Part shown: positions 22,953-32,683 of the stretch, in pieces
How positions within the stretch are numbered: position 1 is the first letter of the stretch
Layout: every line of letters begins with the position of its first letter
Source: Thiopseudomonas sp.
GTDB taxonomy: Bacteria; Pseudomonadota; Gammaproteobacteria; Pseudomonadales; Pseudomonadaceae
Length of the DNA stretch: 64,000 nucleotides
NCBI GenBank assembly: GCA_018384595.1
Contig: JAHAYO010000018.1
Location: 62,001 to 126,000 of the forward strand
Reading direction: 5' to 3'
Notes under the pieces: generated by a model
Told to the model about the DNA's origin: nothing
What the model saw: the letters and a program-made list of their open reading frames with translations, nothing else
Database searches by the model: none
Made by a program: the position numbers and the translations under genes

Positions 22953-23738
22953 ATGTTACCTTCACTTTGGGTCGCCAAAACAGGCTTGTCCGCGCAGGAC
23001 ATGAACCTGACCACCATTTCCAACAACTTGGCCAACGTGTCTACCACCGGTTTTAAGCGTGACCGTGCCGAGTTTGAAGATTTGCTGTACCAGATTCGCC
23101 GCCAGCCCGGAGGCCAGTCCAGCCAGGACAGCGAGTTGCCCAGTGGCTTGCAGCTGGGAACTGGTGTGCGCATTGTCGGCACGCAAAAGATTTTTACCGA
23201 AGGCAGCCTGCAGACCACCGAGCAGCCGTTGGATATGGCCATTAACGGGCGTGGTTTTTTCCAGATCATGATGCCCGACGGCACCATCAGCTATACCCGT
23301 GACGGTAGCTTTCAGCTTAACTCTGACGGACAGGTGGTGACCTCCAGCGGCTATCCGCTGGAACCGGCCATTGTGCTGCCCGAACAGGTACGCAACTTTA
23401 CCGTGGGCGAGGACGGTACTGTGTCGGTCACCATCGCTAACGATCCGCAGCCGCAGATTCTGGGCAATATCCAGACCGTAGACTTCATCAACTACGCCGG
23501 TCTTGAAGCCATTGGCAACAACCTGTTCCTCGAAACCGGTGCCAGTGGCGCGCCGCAGGCCGGTATGCCGGGCACCAACGGGCTGGGCATCATCATGCAA
23601 AATACGCTGGAAAACTCCAACGTCAGCGTGGTGGAAGAACTGGTCAATATGATCACCACCCAGCGTGCCTATGAGATGAACTCCAAAGTCATTTCTACCG
23701 CTGACCAGATGCTGTCTTTTATTACGCAGAAACTTTAA
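22953..23738 (+). CDS. flgG: flagellar basal-body rod protein FlgG
   Basis: MLPSLWVAKTGLSAQDMNLTTISNNLANVSTTGFKRDRAEFEDLLYQ. Confidence 0.97.
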   Translation: MLPSLWVAKTGLSAQDMNLTTISNNLANVSTTGFKRDRAEFEDLLYQIRRQPGGQSSQDSELPSGLQLGTGVRIVGTQKIFTEGSLQTTEQPLDMAINGRGFFQIMMPDGTISYTRDGSFQLNSDGQVVTSSGYPLEPAIVLPEQVRNFTVGEDGTVSVTIANDPQPQILGNIQTVDFINYAGLEAIGNNLFLETGASGAPQAGMPGTNGLGIIMQNTLENSNVSVVEELVNMITTQRAYEMNSKVISTADQMLSFITQKL

Positions 23739-23757
23739 TTAAGGCCGAGGTGATGTC

Positions 23758-24477
23758 ATGAAAATCCGACTGATACTTGCACAACTGGCAGTGGCAGCGT
23801 TGTTGGGCGGGTGCATTCAGACACCGCCCAAGCCCAATGACCCCTATTACGCGCCTGTGGTGCCACGCATACCGGTGCCTGCTGAGCAAAATATGGGTGC
23901 TATCTACCAGCCTAGTTTTGAAAGCAATTATTTCACCGACCGCAAGGCGTTTCGTGTCGGCGATATTATTACCATTGACCTTAACGAGCGGACGCAGGCC
24001 AGCAAACAGGCCAACTCCAGCATGCAAAAAGATAGCGAGATCAACATGGGCGTGCCTAACATTTTGGGCATGGCCGTGGCCCCCAAAAACCCGCTGGCAG
24101 GCGTCAAGGCGCTGGGTATGACCAACCCCAATCTCAGCTTAGAAGCGAGTGCCAATGGCAGCCGCAGTAATAGCGGCTCGGGTCAGGCAGGGCAGAGCAA
24201 CAGCCTCAGCGGGTCGATTACCGTCACCGTGGCCGATGTGCTGCCCAACGGTGTGTTGGTGGTGCGTGGCGAAAAGTGGCTCACGCTCAATACTGGCGAT
24301 GAGCTGATCCGTATTTCGGGTCTGGTGCGCGCCGATGATATCAGCACCGATAACCGAGTATCGTCCACGCGCATTGCCGATGCGCGCATTACCTACTCGG
24401 GCACGGGTGCCTTTGCCAATACCAGCAAACCGGGCTGGCTAAGCCGGTTTTTTATGAGCCCAGCGTGGCCGCTGTAA
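23758..24477 (+). CDS. flgH: flagellar L-ring protein FlgH
   Basis: Lipoprotein signal [29 protein letters not shown]. Confidence 0.96.
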   Translation: MKIRLILAQLAVAALLGGCIQTPPKPNDPYYAPVVPRIPVPAEQNMGAIYQPSFESNYFTDRKAFRVGDIITIDLNERTQASKQANSSMQKDSEINMGVPNILGMAVAPKNPLAGVKALGMTNPNLSLEASANGSRSNSGSGQAGQSNSLSGSITVTVADVLPNGVLVVRGEKWLTLNTGDELIRISGLVRADDISTDNRVSSTRIADARITYSGTGAFANTSKPGWLSRFFMSPAWPL

Positions 24478-24481
24478 CGAG

Positions 24482-25594
24482 GTGCATGTTATGTACAAGT
24501 ATTTTCTGACCCTGCTGTGTACGCTTAGCATGCTGGCCCCAGCCCATGCTGAGCGACTCAAAGACCTCGCCACCATACAGGGGGTGCGTAATAACCAGTT
24601 GATTGGTTACGGTCTGGTGGTTGGCCTAAATGGCAGTGGTGACCAAACCACGCAAACGCCCTTCACCGTGCAGACCTTCAACAATATGCTGTCTGAATTT
24701 GGCATTCGCGTACCGCCGGGCATGGGCAATATTCAGCTGAAAAACGTCGCTGCCGTGTCGATTCACGCTGATTTACCGCCTTTTTCCCGTCCAGGCCAGA
24801 CAATCGACATTACCGTGTCGTCGATTGGTAACGCCAAAAGCCTGCGCGGCGGCAGTTTGCTGATGTCACCGTTGAAAGGCATTGATGGCAACGTCTATGC
24901 CATTGCCCAGGGCAACCTGGTGGTGGGCGGTTTTGACGCCGGCGGTGCCGATGGTTCGCGGATTACCGTCAATGTACCGTCAACCGGACGTATTCCTGGC
25001 GGTGCCACGGTCGAGCGTTCCGTGCCGACGGCTTTTAATCAGGGCGATTATTTGATCCTAAACCTTAACCGGCCTGATTTCACCACCGCGAAAAACATTG
25101 TAGACAAGCTCAACGACATGCTGGGCCCAGGCGTAGCGCAGGCGATGGATGCGGGCTCCATCCGCGTGGCTGCGCCGCTGGACCCAGGGCAGCGGGTGGA
25201 TTACTTCTCGATTATCGAAAATCTGGAGGTGGAAGCCGGCAAAGCGGTGGCTAAGGTGATTATCAATTCGCGTACCGGAACCATTGTCATTGGCCAAGAT
25301 GTGCGGGTGCAGCCGGCAGCGGTGACCCACGGTAGTTTGATGGTGGCCATCAGTGAGGATTATTCGGTGAGCCAACCCGAGCCGTTTTCGGGCGGCGAAA
25401 CCGTGGTTACTCCGCGCTCGAAGGTGAATGCCGAACAGGAACAGCGGCCCATGTTTAAGTTTGCACCGGGCACCACGCTGGAAGAAATTGTGCGGGCGGT
25501 CAATCAGGTGGGCGCTTCGCCTTCCGATCTGATGGCGATTCTGGAGGCGCTCAAGCAAGCAGGAGCCTTGCAGGCCGACCTGATTGTTATTTAA
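24482..25594 (+). CDS. flgI: flagellar P-ring protein FlgI
   Basis: [32 protein letters not shown]; start may be a few codons downstream. Confidence 0.97.
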   Translation: MHVMYKYFLTLLCTLSMLAPAHAERLKDLATIQGVRNNQLIGYGLVVGLNGSGDQTTQTPFTVQTFNNMLSEFGIRVPPGMGNIQLKNVAAVSIHADLPPFSRPGQTIDITVSSIGNAKSLRGGSLLMSPLKGIDGNVYAIAQGNLVVGGFDAGGADGSRITVNVPSTGRIPGGATVERSVPTAFNQGDYLILNLNRPDFTTAKNIVDKLNDMLGPGVAQAMDAGSIRVAAPLDPGQRVDYFSIIENLEVEAGKAVAKVIINSRTGTIVIGQDVRVQPAAVTHGSLMVAISEDYSVSQPEPFSGGETVVTPRSKVNAEQEQRPMFKFAPGTTLEEIVRAVNQVGASPSDLMAILEALKQAGALQADLIVI

Positions 25595-25616
25595 AGGCTG
25601 ATCGAGCCCTTGCTTT

Positions 25617-25645
25617 GCCCCAGCCCTGTGCTGGGGCTTTTTTTT
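25617..25645 (+). terminator. intrinsic terminator after flgI
   Basis: GCCCCAG-ccctgtg-CTGGGGC-TTTTTTTT. Confidence 0.9.
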
Positions 25646-25649
25646 GTGC

Positions 25650-26153
25650 TCAATCCGCTGGGCAGAGGCTCAACAGAAAGGCATCACCGGGCGGCAGCGC
25701 CTCAATATGCAGGGAGTCGCCCGCCCCAGACACCAGATCGCCGGTGGCGCAGTTGAGCATGGCGCGGCTGCTAACGGGTTGATCGCCATAGGGTAGCGAG
25801 AAATACAGGTAGTCAAACTCCAGCATGACGCCGTCCTCGTGCTCAAAGACTTCCTGTATGCCGCTGATCACCTGCAGCCCGCTGACGACCGGTTTCCATT
25901 GTGTCCATGGATGGCCGCTTAGTACCTGCTGTTCCTGTTGCACGATGATGGCATCTGCCGGCAGTGCCTGCAGTACACGCGGGTGCCAGGCGTAGTCGGC
26001 CTGTGCCAGATAGCCGCCGTAGCCAACCAACACCAGCAAAGCACCCAACAAGGCGCGAATCACTATCAACCGTCGGTATAACAACCCGCCAAGTGCCAGC
26101 AGGATGCAGGCAGTACCAAGGGGGAGGGCAGTTAGAAGCAGCGTGGTATTCAT
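25650..26153 (-). CDS. small two-TM membrane protein, paralog A
   Basis: Shares YxxY/W...LP-A/S, W-x-PW/PV, LNC and terminal Cys pattern with ORFs 28813-29331 and 29478-29993. Confidence 0.65.
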   Translation of the reverse strand: MNTTLLLTALPLGTACILLALGGLLYRRLIVIRALLGALLVLVGYGGYLAQADYAWHPRVLQALPADAIIVQQEQQVLSGHPWTQWKPVVSGLQVISGIQEVFEHEDGVMLEFDYLYFSLPYGDQPVSSRAMLNCATGDLVSGAGDSLHIEALPPGDAFLLSLCPAD

Positions 26154-26687
26154 TCATAGGTCCGGTGGCAGCGTGCAGAGGGTGTGCAGTGTACCTACCC
26201 TAAAGCGTGACGGGCAGCCATCTGCGTGACCTTTTCAGCCTTGCGCGCCGCTCATCCTTTGGTCGGTATCGACTGAGCAGCGTGTGTGCACGTCGCCTGT
26301 CATGCATCGGCAAAGTGGTGCAAGCAGTCTCACGGATGGAGGGGGGCTGCAGCGTTGCTTAACTAGATAAATGGATATCGAGCTATCGGCTGCATGCTAA
26401 TAGATACCTTGCTAAGCTATTGTTTTTAAATGATTGCGTGTCTTAGCTAAGGGTTTTTATACGGGTGGCGCATGTGGGTTTTGTTGGCTGGCTCGAGTGC
26501 AAGCATGCTGGCTGGGCTTTCTCGGTGGCGCTCTGGTTAGCTATGTGTGCTACTTGCTAGCTTGCTCATAAGACTAATGTCGGGGCTTTCTAAACCGCTG
26601 CACATTTTGCAATATTCCGCCCCGTAAGCGCTCCAGGCCATGGCCGGCAGGAGCAGTACGACAATAAAAATGAGCGGAGTACGCACT

Positions 26688-26948
26688 ATGGTCGATAAAG
26701 AAGTAGCGCAGGCATATTGGAAGGCGAACCTTCGCCTGATCATGTCCTGTCTGGCTGTTTGGGCTTTCGTGGGATATGGCATTGCCATTTTCCTGCGTCG
26801 AGCCCTGTCCGACATCACCTTTGGTGGTGTCGACATCGGGTTCTGGTTTTCCCACCAGGGCGCCATCATCAGCTTCGTTGGTCTGGTATTTTTCTACGCC
26901 TGGCGTATGAACCAGATCGACAAGCATTTCGGCATGAGCGAGGACTAA
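26688..26948 (+). CDS. DUF4212 domain protein, symporter small subunit (copy 1)
   Basis: VDKEVAQAYWKANLRLIMSCLAVWAFVGYG...; 5 nt upstream of symporter. Confidence 0.88.
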   Translation: MVDKEVAQAYWKANLRLIMSCLAVWAFVGYGIAIFLRRALSDITFGGVDIGFWFSHQGAIISFVGLVFFYAWRMNQIDKHFGMSED

Positions 26949-26952
26949 GATC

Positions 26953-28722
26953 ATGAGTCAGTTTGCTGTAAACCTGATTTTCATTGGCCTGTCCTTTGCG
27001 CTGTACATCGGTATTGCGCTCTGGTCTCGGGCCGGCTCCACCAAGGAGTTCTATGTCGCGGGCGGCGGTATTCACCCAATCACCAACGGCGTCGCTGTTG
27101 CCGGTGACTGGATGTCAGCAGCCTCCTTCTTATCCATGGCTGGTATGGTGGCCTTTATGGGTTACACGGGCTCCGCGTTCCTGATGGGCTGGACCGGCGG
27201 TTACATTCTGCTGGCCATGCTGCTGGCACCGTATCTGCGTAAGTTCGGCAAGTACACCGTGCCTTCTTTCGTGGAAGACCGTTATCAGAGCAAGCCTGCC
27301 CGTATGATTGCGGTGGTCAGCCTGCTGTGTATCTCGCTGACCTACATGATTGGCCAGATGACCGGTTCCGGTGTGGTATTTGCCCGCTTCCTGGAAGTAT
27401 CGGTTGATGCCGGTATCTGGATTGCTGCGGGTATTACCTTCTTCTACGCCGTATTGGGCGGTATGAAGAGTGTGACCTACACCCAGGTAGCTCAGTACTG
27501 CGTACTGATTGTTGCCTTCTTGGTACCACCGATCTTCATCTCCTTCCAGATGACCGGCAACCCCGTTCCTCAGCTGGGCATGATCAGTGAAGTAACCGGT
27601 GAGGACGTATATGTCATCGCCAAGCTGAACAGTGTTCTGAGAGATCTGGGCTTTGCCGAGTACACCGCCTATGCCGCTGATCCGCTGAACCATTTTCTGC
27701 TGACTGCCACCCTGATGGTGGGTACTGCTGGTTTGCCGCATGTGATCATCCGCTTCTTCACCGTACCCAAAGTGGCTGACGCCCGTTGGTCCGCTGGCTG
27801 GGCGCTGGTATTTATTGCGCTGCTTTACCTGACGGCTCCTGCGGTTGCTTCCATGGCGCGTCTGAACCTGATGGATACCGTGTATCCAAATGGCTCCCAG
27901 GCTAACCCCATTGATTATGAGCATCGTCCTGACTGGATGAACAACTGGATGGAAACTGGCCTGCTGAAGTTTGAAGATAAAAACGGTGACGGCCTGATCC
28001 AGTACTACAACGATGCCAACCCTGCATTCAAGGCAACTGCCGATGAGCGTGGCTGGGCTGGTAATGAGCTGACCGTAAACAACGACATCATGGTGATCGC
28101 CAACCCTGAAATTGCCAAGCTGCCAGGCTGGACCATTGGTCTGATGGCAGCGGGTGCGATTGCTGCGGCGCTGTCCACGGCAGCCGGTCTGTTGATGGCT
28201 ATCTCTTCGGCGGTGAGTCACGATATCGTTAAGGTTACGCTGAAACCTGACCTGAGCGAAAAAGCTGAGATGAACGTTGCACGTGTCGCGATGCTGGCAA
28301 CACTGGTGGTGAGTGCCTTCCTGGGTATGAATCCGCCGGGCTTTGCCGCCCAAACCGTAGCCCTGGCCTTCGGTCTGGCAGCCTCCACCCTGTTCCCTGC
28401 GCTGATGATGGGTATCTTCTCCAAGCGCGTGAACGGTAAGGGCGCGATTGCCGGCATGCTGGCGGGCATCACCTTGACCCTGGTATACATCTTCATGTTC
28501 AAGGGCTGGCTGTTCATTGCTGGGACCAACAACTTCCCAGATACCGCTGAGTACTGGTTCTTCGGTGTCAACCCACTGGGTATCGGTTTCTTCGGTGCGA
28601 TTGTTAACTTCATCGTGGCCTATGCGGTATCCTTGGCCACTGAGCCACCTCCCCAGGAAATTCAGGATCTGGTTGAAAGCGTGCGTTACCCGAAAGGTGC
28701 CGGCGCTGCGATTGATCACTGA
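26953..28722 (+). CDS. sodium:solute symporter family protein (VC_2705/ActP-like), copy 1
   Basis: MSQFAVNLIFIGLSFALYIGIALWSRAGSTKEFYVAGG; FAAQTVALAFGLAAS. Confidence 0.93.
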   Translation: MSQFAVNLIFIGLSFALYIGIALWSRAGSTKEFYVAGGGIHPITNGVAVAGDWMSAASFLSMAGMVAFMGYTGSAFLMGWTGGYILLAMLLAPYLRKFGKYTVPSFVEDRYQSKPARMIAVVSLLCISLTYMIGQMTGSGVVFARFLEVSVDAGIWIAAGITFFYAVLGGMKSVTYTQVAQYCVLIVAFLVPPIFISFQMTGNPVPQLGMISEVTGEDVYVIAKLNSVLRDLGFAEYTAYAADPLNHFLLTATLMVGTAGLPHVIIRFFTVPKVADARWSAGWALVFIALLYLTAPAVASMARLNLMDTVYPNGSQANPIDYEHRPDWMNNWMETGLLKFEDKNGDGLIQYYNDANPAFKATADERGWAGNELTVNNDIMVIANPEIAKLPGWTIGLMAAGAIAAALSTAAGLLMAISSAVSHDIVKVTLKPDLSEKAEMNVARVAMLATLVVSAFLGMNPPGFAAQTVALAFGLAASTLFPALMMGIFSKRVNGKGAIAGMLAGITLTLVYIFMFKGWLFIAGTNNFPDTAEYWFFGVNPLGIGFFGAIVNFIVAYAVSLATEPPPQEIQDLVESVRYPKGAGAAIDH

Positions 28723-28779
28723 TCGGTCTGTGTCCTCTCCGTCCTGCCATCCGGCAGGGCGGATTGCGGGAAAACAAAA

Positions 28780-28806
28780 CGGGCTTCCTGGTGAAGCCCT
28801 TTTTTA
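28780..28806 (+). terminator. intrinsic terminator after symporter copy 1
   Basis: GGGCTTC-ctgg-TGAAGCCC-TTTTTT. Confidence 0.85.
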
Positions 28807-28812
28807 TGTCTG

Positions 28813-29331
28813 ATGGAAAACCTAATGCTGATAAAACTGCTTATCGCCGCCGCCGTGGCCTTCTTTGCCGCGGGCATTGCTCAGTACGCCCGCATACTGA
28901 CCCGTAAAAAACTGCCGCGCTGGATTGTTCCGGCCGCTGCAGGATTGGGTATTTTGGGGTATCAGATTTACATGGAATACAGCTGGTTTGAACGCACCCG
29001 TGCGCGTTTGCCCGACAGCGCAGTGGTCACCGAGGTGCGCAAGGTGCCGGCCTTCTGGCGGCCTTGGACCTTTGTTGTGCCGTTGCAGATGGGTTTTAGC
29101 GTAGTGGACAGCAGCCAGATTCAGCTGGCCCACAGCGATGGCGAGCGTATTGCTCGCTTTCGTTTGTATAGTTTTGAACAGGCGTTTATTGATCGTAGTG
29201 AACAGCGGGGCTACTTGCTGAACTGCAGCAACAGTGTGCTGGTGCCGCTGGATGATGCTGAAACACCACAGCCGGAAAAAGCCCTGCAGCTGGACCGCAA
29301 GAGCCAGTTGTTCACCACCGTCTGTAATTAG
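28813..29331 (+). CDS. small two-TM membrane protein, paralog B
   Basis: RKKLPRWIVPAAAGLGILGYQIYMEYSWF; parallels paralog C RNRLPTWIVPVLAALGMFGYLAVYDYTWY. Confidence 0.8.
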   Translation: MENLMLIKLLIAAAVAFFAAGIAQYARILTRKKLPRWIVPAAAGLGILGYQIYMEYSWFERTRARLPDSAVVTEVRKVPAFWRPWTFVVPLQMGFSVVDSSQIQLAHSDGERIARFRLYSFEQAFIDRSEQRGYLLNCSNSVLVPLDDAETPQPEKALQLDRKSQLFTTVCN

Positions 29332-29425
29332 AATAAGCCAGCACAAAGCGCAGTGCGTAGCCCTGTGCTGGTTGCTTCTGTGGCAACAGCTCAGTTATGA
29401 ATCGCGGCTAAAGCCGCCTTTGTAG

Positions 29426-29459
29426 AAAAAAGCCATGCTGGGTTCAGCATGGCTTTTTT
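29426..29459. terminator. bidirectional intrinsic terminator between paralogs B and C
   Basis: AAAAAAGCCATGCTG-ggtt-CAGCATGGCTTTTTT. Confidence 0.92.
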
Positions 29460-29477
29460 GTTGGAAACAGAAACAGA

Positions 29478-29993
29478 TCAGCGGCACAGCTTTTGATAGA
29501 AGAGGTCGCTGGTGTCGATTTTTTCGTGCTGGGTCGCCTTGGCTGTTTTGCCCTGCAGGATAACGGCACGCTCTTGCGTAGTGCAGTTAAGAACTGCCAT
29601 GTAAACCTGCTGGCGCTCGATGGGGTCCTTAATAAATTCGTACATGAAATACTCAACCAAAATTTCACCGTCCTGTTCACGGTGTTTGGATTTGCCGTCA
29701 AAAATATAAAAACTATTGATGGCAGGGTTGATCAGGCTCCAGGGCTTGAAGAAGCCGCGCTCGCGTTTCTGGTTGAAAAACAGGATGTCAGCGTCGGGTT
29801 GGGTGATACGTACCTGCTCGGTTTTGTAGCTGTACCAGGTGTAGTCGTAAACAGCCAAGTAGCCAAACATGCCCAGTGCTGCCAGTACGGGAACAATCCA
29901 GGTCGGCAGCCGGTTACGCGAAAGTTTGCGGGCCAGATAGGCCATGCCGCCTAGGCTTAGGCCTGAAATGAAAACCGCCAATAGGTGCCACAT
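29478..29993 (-). CDS. small two-TM membrane protein, paralog C
   Basis: See paralog B; convergent orientation. Confidence 0.8.
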   Translation of the reverse strand: MWHLLAVFISGLSLGGMAYLARKLSRNRLPTWIVPVLAALGMFGYLAVYDYTWYSYKTEQVRITQPDADILFFNQKRERGFFKPWSLINPAINSFYIFDGKSKHREQDGEILVEYFMYEFIKDPIERQQVYMAVLNCTTQERAVILQGKTAKATQHEKIDTSDLFYQKLCR

Positions 29994-30038
29994 AGAGTTA
30001 CTCCGTTACTTGCCTTGCTAATGCTGTTGGCGTTGGAC

Positions 30039-30068
30039 AAAAAAAGTGGGCTTTCAAGGAAAGCCCAC
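30039..30068 (-). terminator. intrinsic terminator after symporter copy 2
   Basis: Minus strand GTGGGCTTTCCTTGAAAGCCCAC-TTTTTTT. Confidence 0.88.
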
Positions 30069-30102
30069 TAAAGGTCGATTAAAGTTTACAGCAAGTCAGG
30101 GC

Positions 30103-31851
30103 TTATGGGTAACGTACACGACGTACCATCTCCTGAATCTCTTCACTTGGCTTCTCGGTAGCGTTGGACACTACGATGGCGACAGTGAAGTTGATTACGG
30201 CACCGATACACCCGAAGGACAGCGGCGAGATGATACCGAACAGGTAGTATTCAGGGCTGTTCGGAAAGGTGTTGGTGCCAGGGATGAAGAACCAGCCCAG
30301 GTACAGGAAGATATACACCAGGGTGGCGCCTGCACCGGCCAGCATGCCGCATACCGCGCCCTTGCTGTTGATGCGACGGATAAAGATACCCATCATCAGG
30401 CAGGGGAAGATCGAGGACGCGGCGATACCAAAGGCCAGGGCTACGGTTTGCGCGGCAAAGCCGGGCGGGTTGAGTCCAAGCCAGGTAGCGATGGAGATCG
30501 CACCGACCATCGAAATACGCGCATAGAGCATTTCAGTTTTTTCTGAAATATGCGGCATCAGTGTGTTCTTCAGCAGGTCATGACTGACTGCAGAGGAGAT
30601 GGCCAGCATCAGACCGGAAGCGGTAGACAGAGCCGCAGCAATACCACCCGCAGCAATCAGGCCGATAATCCAGCCAGGCATGTTGGCAATTTCCGGCAGG
30701 GCCAGAACCAAGATGTCGTTGTTTACAACCAGCTCATTACCTTCCCACTCAGCAGGAGCAACGAAGTCCTTGTTCGGGGTTGGCAGGGTGCCGTCGTTGT
30801 AGAACTGGATGCGACCATCCTTGTTTTTATCTTCAAACTTCAGCAGACCGGTTTCTTCCCAGTTCTTGAACCACTGTGGACGCTCTTCATAGGACAGTGA
30901 AGGCTCGTGTACACCGTTTGGATAGATGTTATCCAGCAGGTTCATACGGCCCATGGCGGCTACAACAGGCGCTGTGGTGTAGAACAATGCGATGAACACC
31001 AGTGCCCAAGCAGCAGAACGACGGGCGTCCTTAATGTTAGGTACGGTGAAGAAGCGGATAATTACGTGTGGCAGACCAGCAGTACCAACCATCAGGGTCA
31101 GGGTGAACAGGGTCATGTTCCAGCGGTTGGATACGTCAGCCGTATAATCCTGGAAGCCCAGATCGCGTACCACTTCGTTCAGCTTCTGCAGCATCGGAAT
31201 GCCGGATTCAGCATGGGCACCAATGAAGCCGGTTTGTGGCAGGAAGTGACCGGTTACCATCAGCGACAGGTAAACCGCAGGAATCAGGAAGGCCAGGATC
31301 AGTACGATGTACTGGGCCACCTGGGTGTAGGTTACACCTTTCATGCCGCCGAGTACTGCGTAAGCAAATACCACGAAGGATGAAATGATCAGTCCTGTGG
31401 ACACCTTCACTTCCAGGAAGCGGGCAAAAGCAACACCAGCACCGGTCATCTGGCCGATTACATAGGTCAGCGAGATGATGATCAGGCAGACAACCGCGAC
31501 AACACGGGCTGCTTTACTGTCATAACGCTTACCAACGAAGTCGGGCACAGTGTAGGTACCGAAGCGGCGCAGGTAAGGAGCCAGCAGGGTTGCTAGCAGT
31601 ACATAGCCACCGGTCCAGCCCATGATGAACGCGGAGTTCACATAGCCGACCGAGATCAGGCCGGCAACGGAAATGAACGAGGCAGCAGACAGCCAGTCGG
31701 CCGCAGTCGCCATGCCGTTCATCACCGGGTGAACTTCACCACCGGCGATATAGAACTCGCGGGTTGATTTTGCACGAGCCCAGATTGCAATCCAGGTATA
31801 GATTGCAAAGGAACCCATTACAAAAATCAGGTTAATAGCAAATTGGCTCAT
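30103..31851 (-). CDS. sodium:solute symporter family protein (VC_2705/ActP-like), copy 2
   Basis: MSQFAINLIFVMGSFAIYTWIAIWARAKSTREFYIAGG; homologous over full length to copy 1. Confidence 0.93.
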   Translation of the reverse strand: MSQFAINLIFVMGSFAIYTWIAIWARAKSTREFYIAGGEVHPVMNGMATAADWLSAASFISVAGLISVGYVNSAFIMGWTGGYVLLATLLAPYLRRFGTYTVPDFVGKRYDSKAARVVAVVCLIIISLTYVIGQMTGAGVAFARFLEVKVSTGLIISSFVVFAYAVLGGMKGVTYTQVAQYIVLILAFLIPAVYLSLMVTGHFLPQTGFIGAHAESGIPMLQKLNEVVRDLGFQDYTADVSNRWNMTLFTLTLMVGTAGLPHVIIRFFTVPNIKDARRSAAWALVFIALFYTTAPVVAAMGRMNLLDNIYPNGVHEPSLSYEERPQWFKNWEETGLLKFEDKNKDGRIQFYNDGTLPTPNKDFVAPAEWEGNELVVNNDILVLALPEIANMPGWIIGLIAAGGIAAALSTASGLMLAISSAVSHDLLKNTLMPHISEKTEMLYARISMVGAISIATWLGLNPPGFAAQTVALAFGIAASSIFPCLMMGIFIRRINSKGAVCGMLAGAGATLVYIFLYLGWFFIPGTNTFPNSPEYYLFGIISPLSFGCIGAVINFTVAIVVSNATEKPSEEIQEMVRRVRYP

Positions 31852-31853
31852 GG

Positions 31854-32117
31854 TTAGTCCTCCAGACCAAATTCGTCATCCAGCTTGTTCATGCGCCAAG
31901 CGTAGAAGGTGATCAGGGCCAGGAAGGTAAAAATGGAACCTTGCTGGGCAAACCAGAAGCCGAAGTCGGCTCCGCCAATGCTAATACCCATAAACAGGGG
32001 GCGTAGAAGCAGTCCAAAGCCGTAGGACACAGTGGCCCATATGGCAAGGCAAATGATGATCAGACGGAGGTTTGTACTCCAGTATTGCTGATCTCTTTCG
32101 GTAATTTCTTTAGGCAT
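31854..32117 (-). CDS. DUF4212 domain protein, symporter small subunit (copy 2)
   Basis: ERDQQYWSTNLRLIIICLAIWATVSYGFG...FYAWRMNKLDDEFGLED. Confidence 0.88.
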   Translation of the reverse strand: MPKEITERDQQYWSTNLRLIIICLAIWATVSYGFGLLLRPLFMGISIGGADFGFWFAQQGSIFTFLALITFYAWRMNKLDDEFGLED

Positions 32118-32638
32118 GATGAGTGCGCTCCAGATTTAATTGTTTTTGTGATTTGGGTGGGGTTGTTTAAAGTATTTTTATTAAGCAAACCTCCGGCGAA
32201 GTTCAGTTTTATTATGGGGTTAATGGGTGTTTTTAATGGGGTGTACTGTTGATGGTCAGAATGACCATGCGGCCGTGTGGCAAGTGTTTGCGCCGCGAAA
32301 GTGTGGCATGCCTGGCTTGCGCACTATGCTAGGGCGTACAGCTTTATTGTGTATTCGACCTTTAGATTATTCGGTGCTACTTGTTTGCAAGCATATAAAT
32401 AGCTCGCTACCTTATTATAATTGCTTGGCTTGCTATTTAGTTGGGTGATTTTTTATCGGTTGTGTCAGCAGGCTAATTATATAAATAGCTGGTCGTGCTA
32501 ACGAATTACTGGGTGTACTGTATATTTAATATGCGCAGATGCCGCCGCTTTTGTGACGAAGCAGGTGCAGCAGGCGCGTCAAAAAAAGCGGCACAAAACC
32601 AGCAAGGATTGTAAAACTAAGGTATAAACCTTCGTGAA

Positions 32639-32654
32639 ACAGGGCGCGCCCTGT
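32639..32654. repeat. perfect 16-nt palindrome in leader of CBS gene
   Basis: ACAGGGCGCGCCCTGT. Confidence 0.7.
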
Positions 32655-32683
32655 GTAGACCCGTACGAAAACAGGAGAAAAAC

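Noticed and set aside
27130-28719. 529-aa minus-strand ORF opposite symporter copy 1
   Set aside because: Antisense shadow of a well-supported transporter; no recognisable domain.
32227-32448. 73-aa ORF in the AT-rich gap before the CBS gene
   Set aside because: No SD, no similarity recognised, atypical composition.
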